DNA from: Microcaldota archaeon
GTDB taxonomy: Archaea > Micrarchaeota > Micrarchaeia > Micrarchaeales > Micrarchaeaceae
Reading direction: 5' to 3'
Length of the DNA: 35,811 nucleotides
Assembly (NCBI GenBank): GCA_027365735.1
Contig: DAHXLY010000023.1
Span: forward strand, 1 to 35,811
Shown in pieces: positions 35,500 to 35,811 of this stretch (its first letter is position 1; every line of letters begins with the position of its first letter). Position numbers and translations under genes: made by a program. A model generated the notes under the pieces. The model worked only from the letters and a program-made list of their open reading frames with translations. It did not search any database and was not told the DNA's origin.

Positions 35500-35811
35500 T
35501 CAGAACCTCATCAACTCGACATGCTCATGCACTCCAACGCGTGACAGCGTCTCTCTGACCGCCATCTCTACGGTATTGCCCTTTCCATCCTTGAGCTCCA
35601 GCACATCCGGCATCGTGAGTGCGCGCATCGCAACCTCTTGGAATCCAACCGCCACATGCGCGACTGTTTTCCCATTCTCGTCCCTGAGCGAAAGGATTGC
35701 TGGCTTCTCTAAAGCTTTCCATGCTGCAAGTCTATTGCCACTGACTAGATAGTGAGCGACCGTGGTCTTGTGTGCATTACAAATAAATTCCTGCGTCTCT
35801 ATCGGTAACAT
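35500..35811 (-). CDS. Ankyrin-like repeat protein (possibly truncated by the window edge)
   Basis: SLRDENGKTVAHVAVGFQEVAMRALTMPDVLELKDGKGNTVEMAV resembles degenerate ankyrin repeats. The frame reaches the window end. Confidence 0.55.
   Translation of the reverse strand: MLPIETQEFICNAHKTTVAHYLVSGNRLAAWKALEKPAILSLRDENGKTVAHVAVGFQEVAMRALTMPDVLELKDGKGNTVEMAVRETLSRVGVHEHVELMRF

Noticed and set aside
1-35811. CRISPR arrays, transposons, rRNA/tRNA genes
   Set aside because: No regular direct repeats with spacers, no transposase or integrase-like proteins, and no structural RNA signatures noticed by eye. A tRNAscan/Infernal run would be decisive.

Overview
This window looks like a gene-dense archaeal chromosome segment. 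Gene content suggests a DPANN/Micrarchaeota-like lineage, which is an inference rather than something proven here. Recognisable blocks: (i) a minus-strand TCA-type operon, MDH -> citrate synthase -> isocitrate DH -> MmgE/PrpD, the last gene running off the left edge; (ii) a translation/secretion cluster, S19e-PDCD5-L39e-L31e-aIF6-LX-prefoldin alpha-FtsY, followed by a type II/IV secretion ATPase; (iii) Top6A and LonB; (iv) L29-aSUI1-Kae1-Bud32; (v) an S26e-like zinc protein with a Pro-rich zinc-finger membrane protein; (vi) a translin/OGG pair; (vii) VIT1-like and MFS transporters; (viii) UPF0147-PolD DP1-DP2; (ix) PolX-PHP, a transglutaminase-like protein, a cation/proton antiporter and an ankyrin-like ORF at the right edge. 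I saw no tRNA, rRNA, CRISPR array, intein or transposon. The most interesting items are two related six-bladed, cysteine-paired beta-propeller surface proteins (one C-terminally membrane anchored, one behind a class III/pilin-type signal); a probable AUA start codon for ribosomal protein L29; an 8-bp inverted repeat between two divergent TATA boxes; a divergent RpiB-fold protein with a low-complexity tail; and an MmgE/PrpD protein in the position of aconitase.
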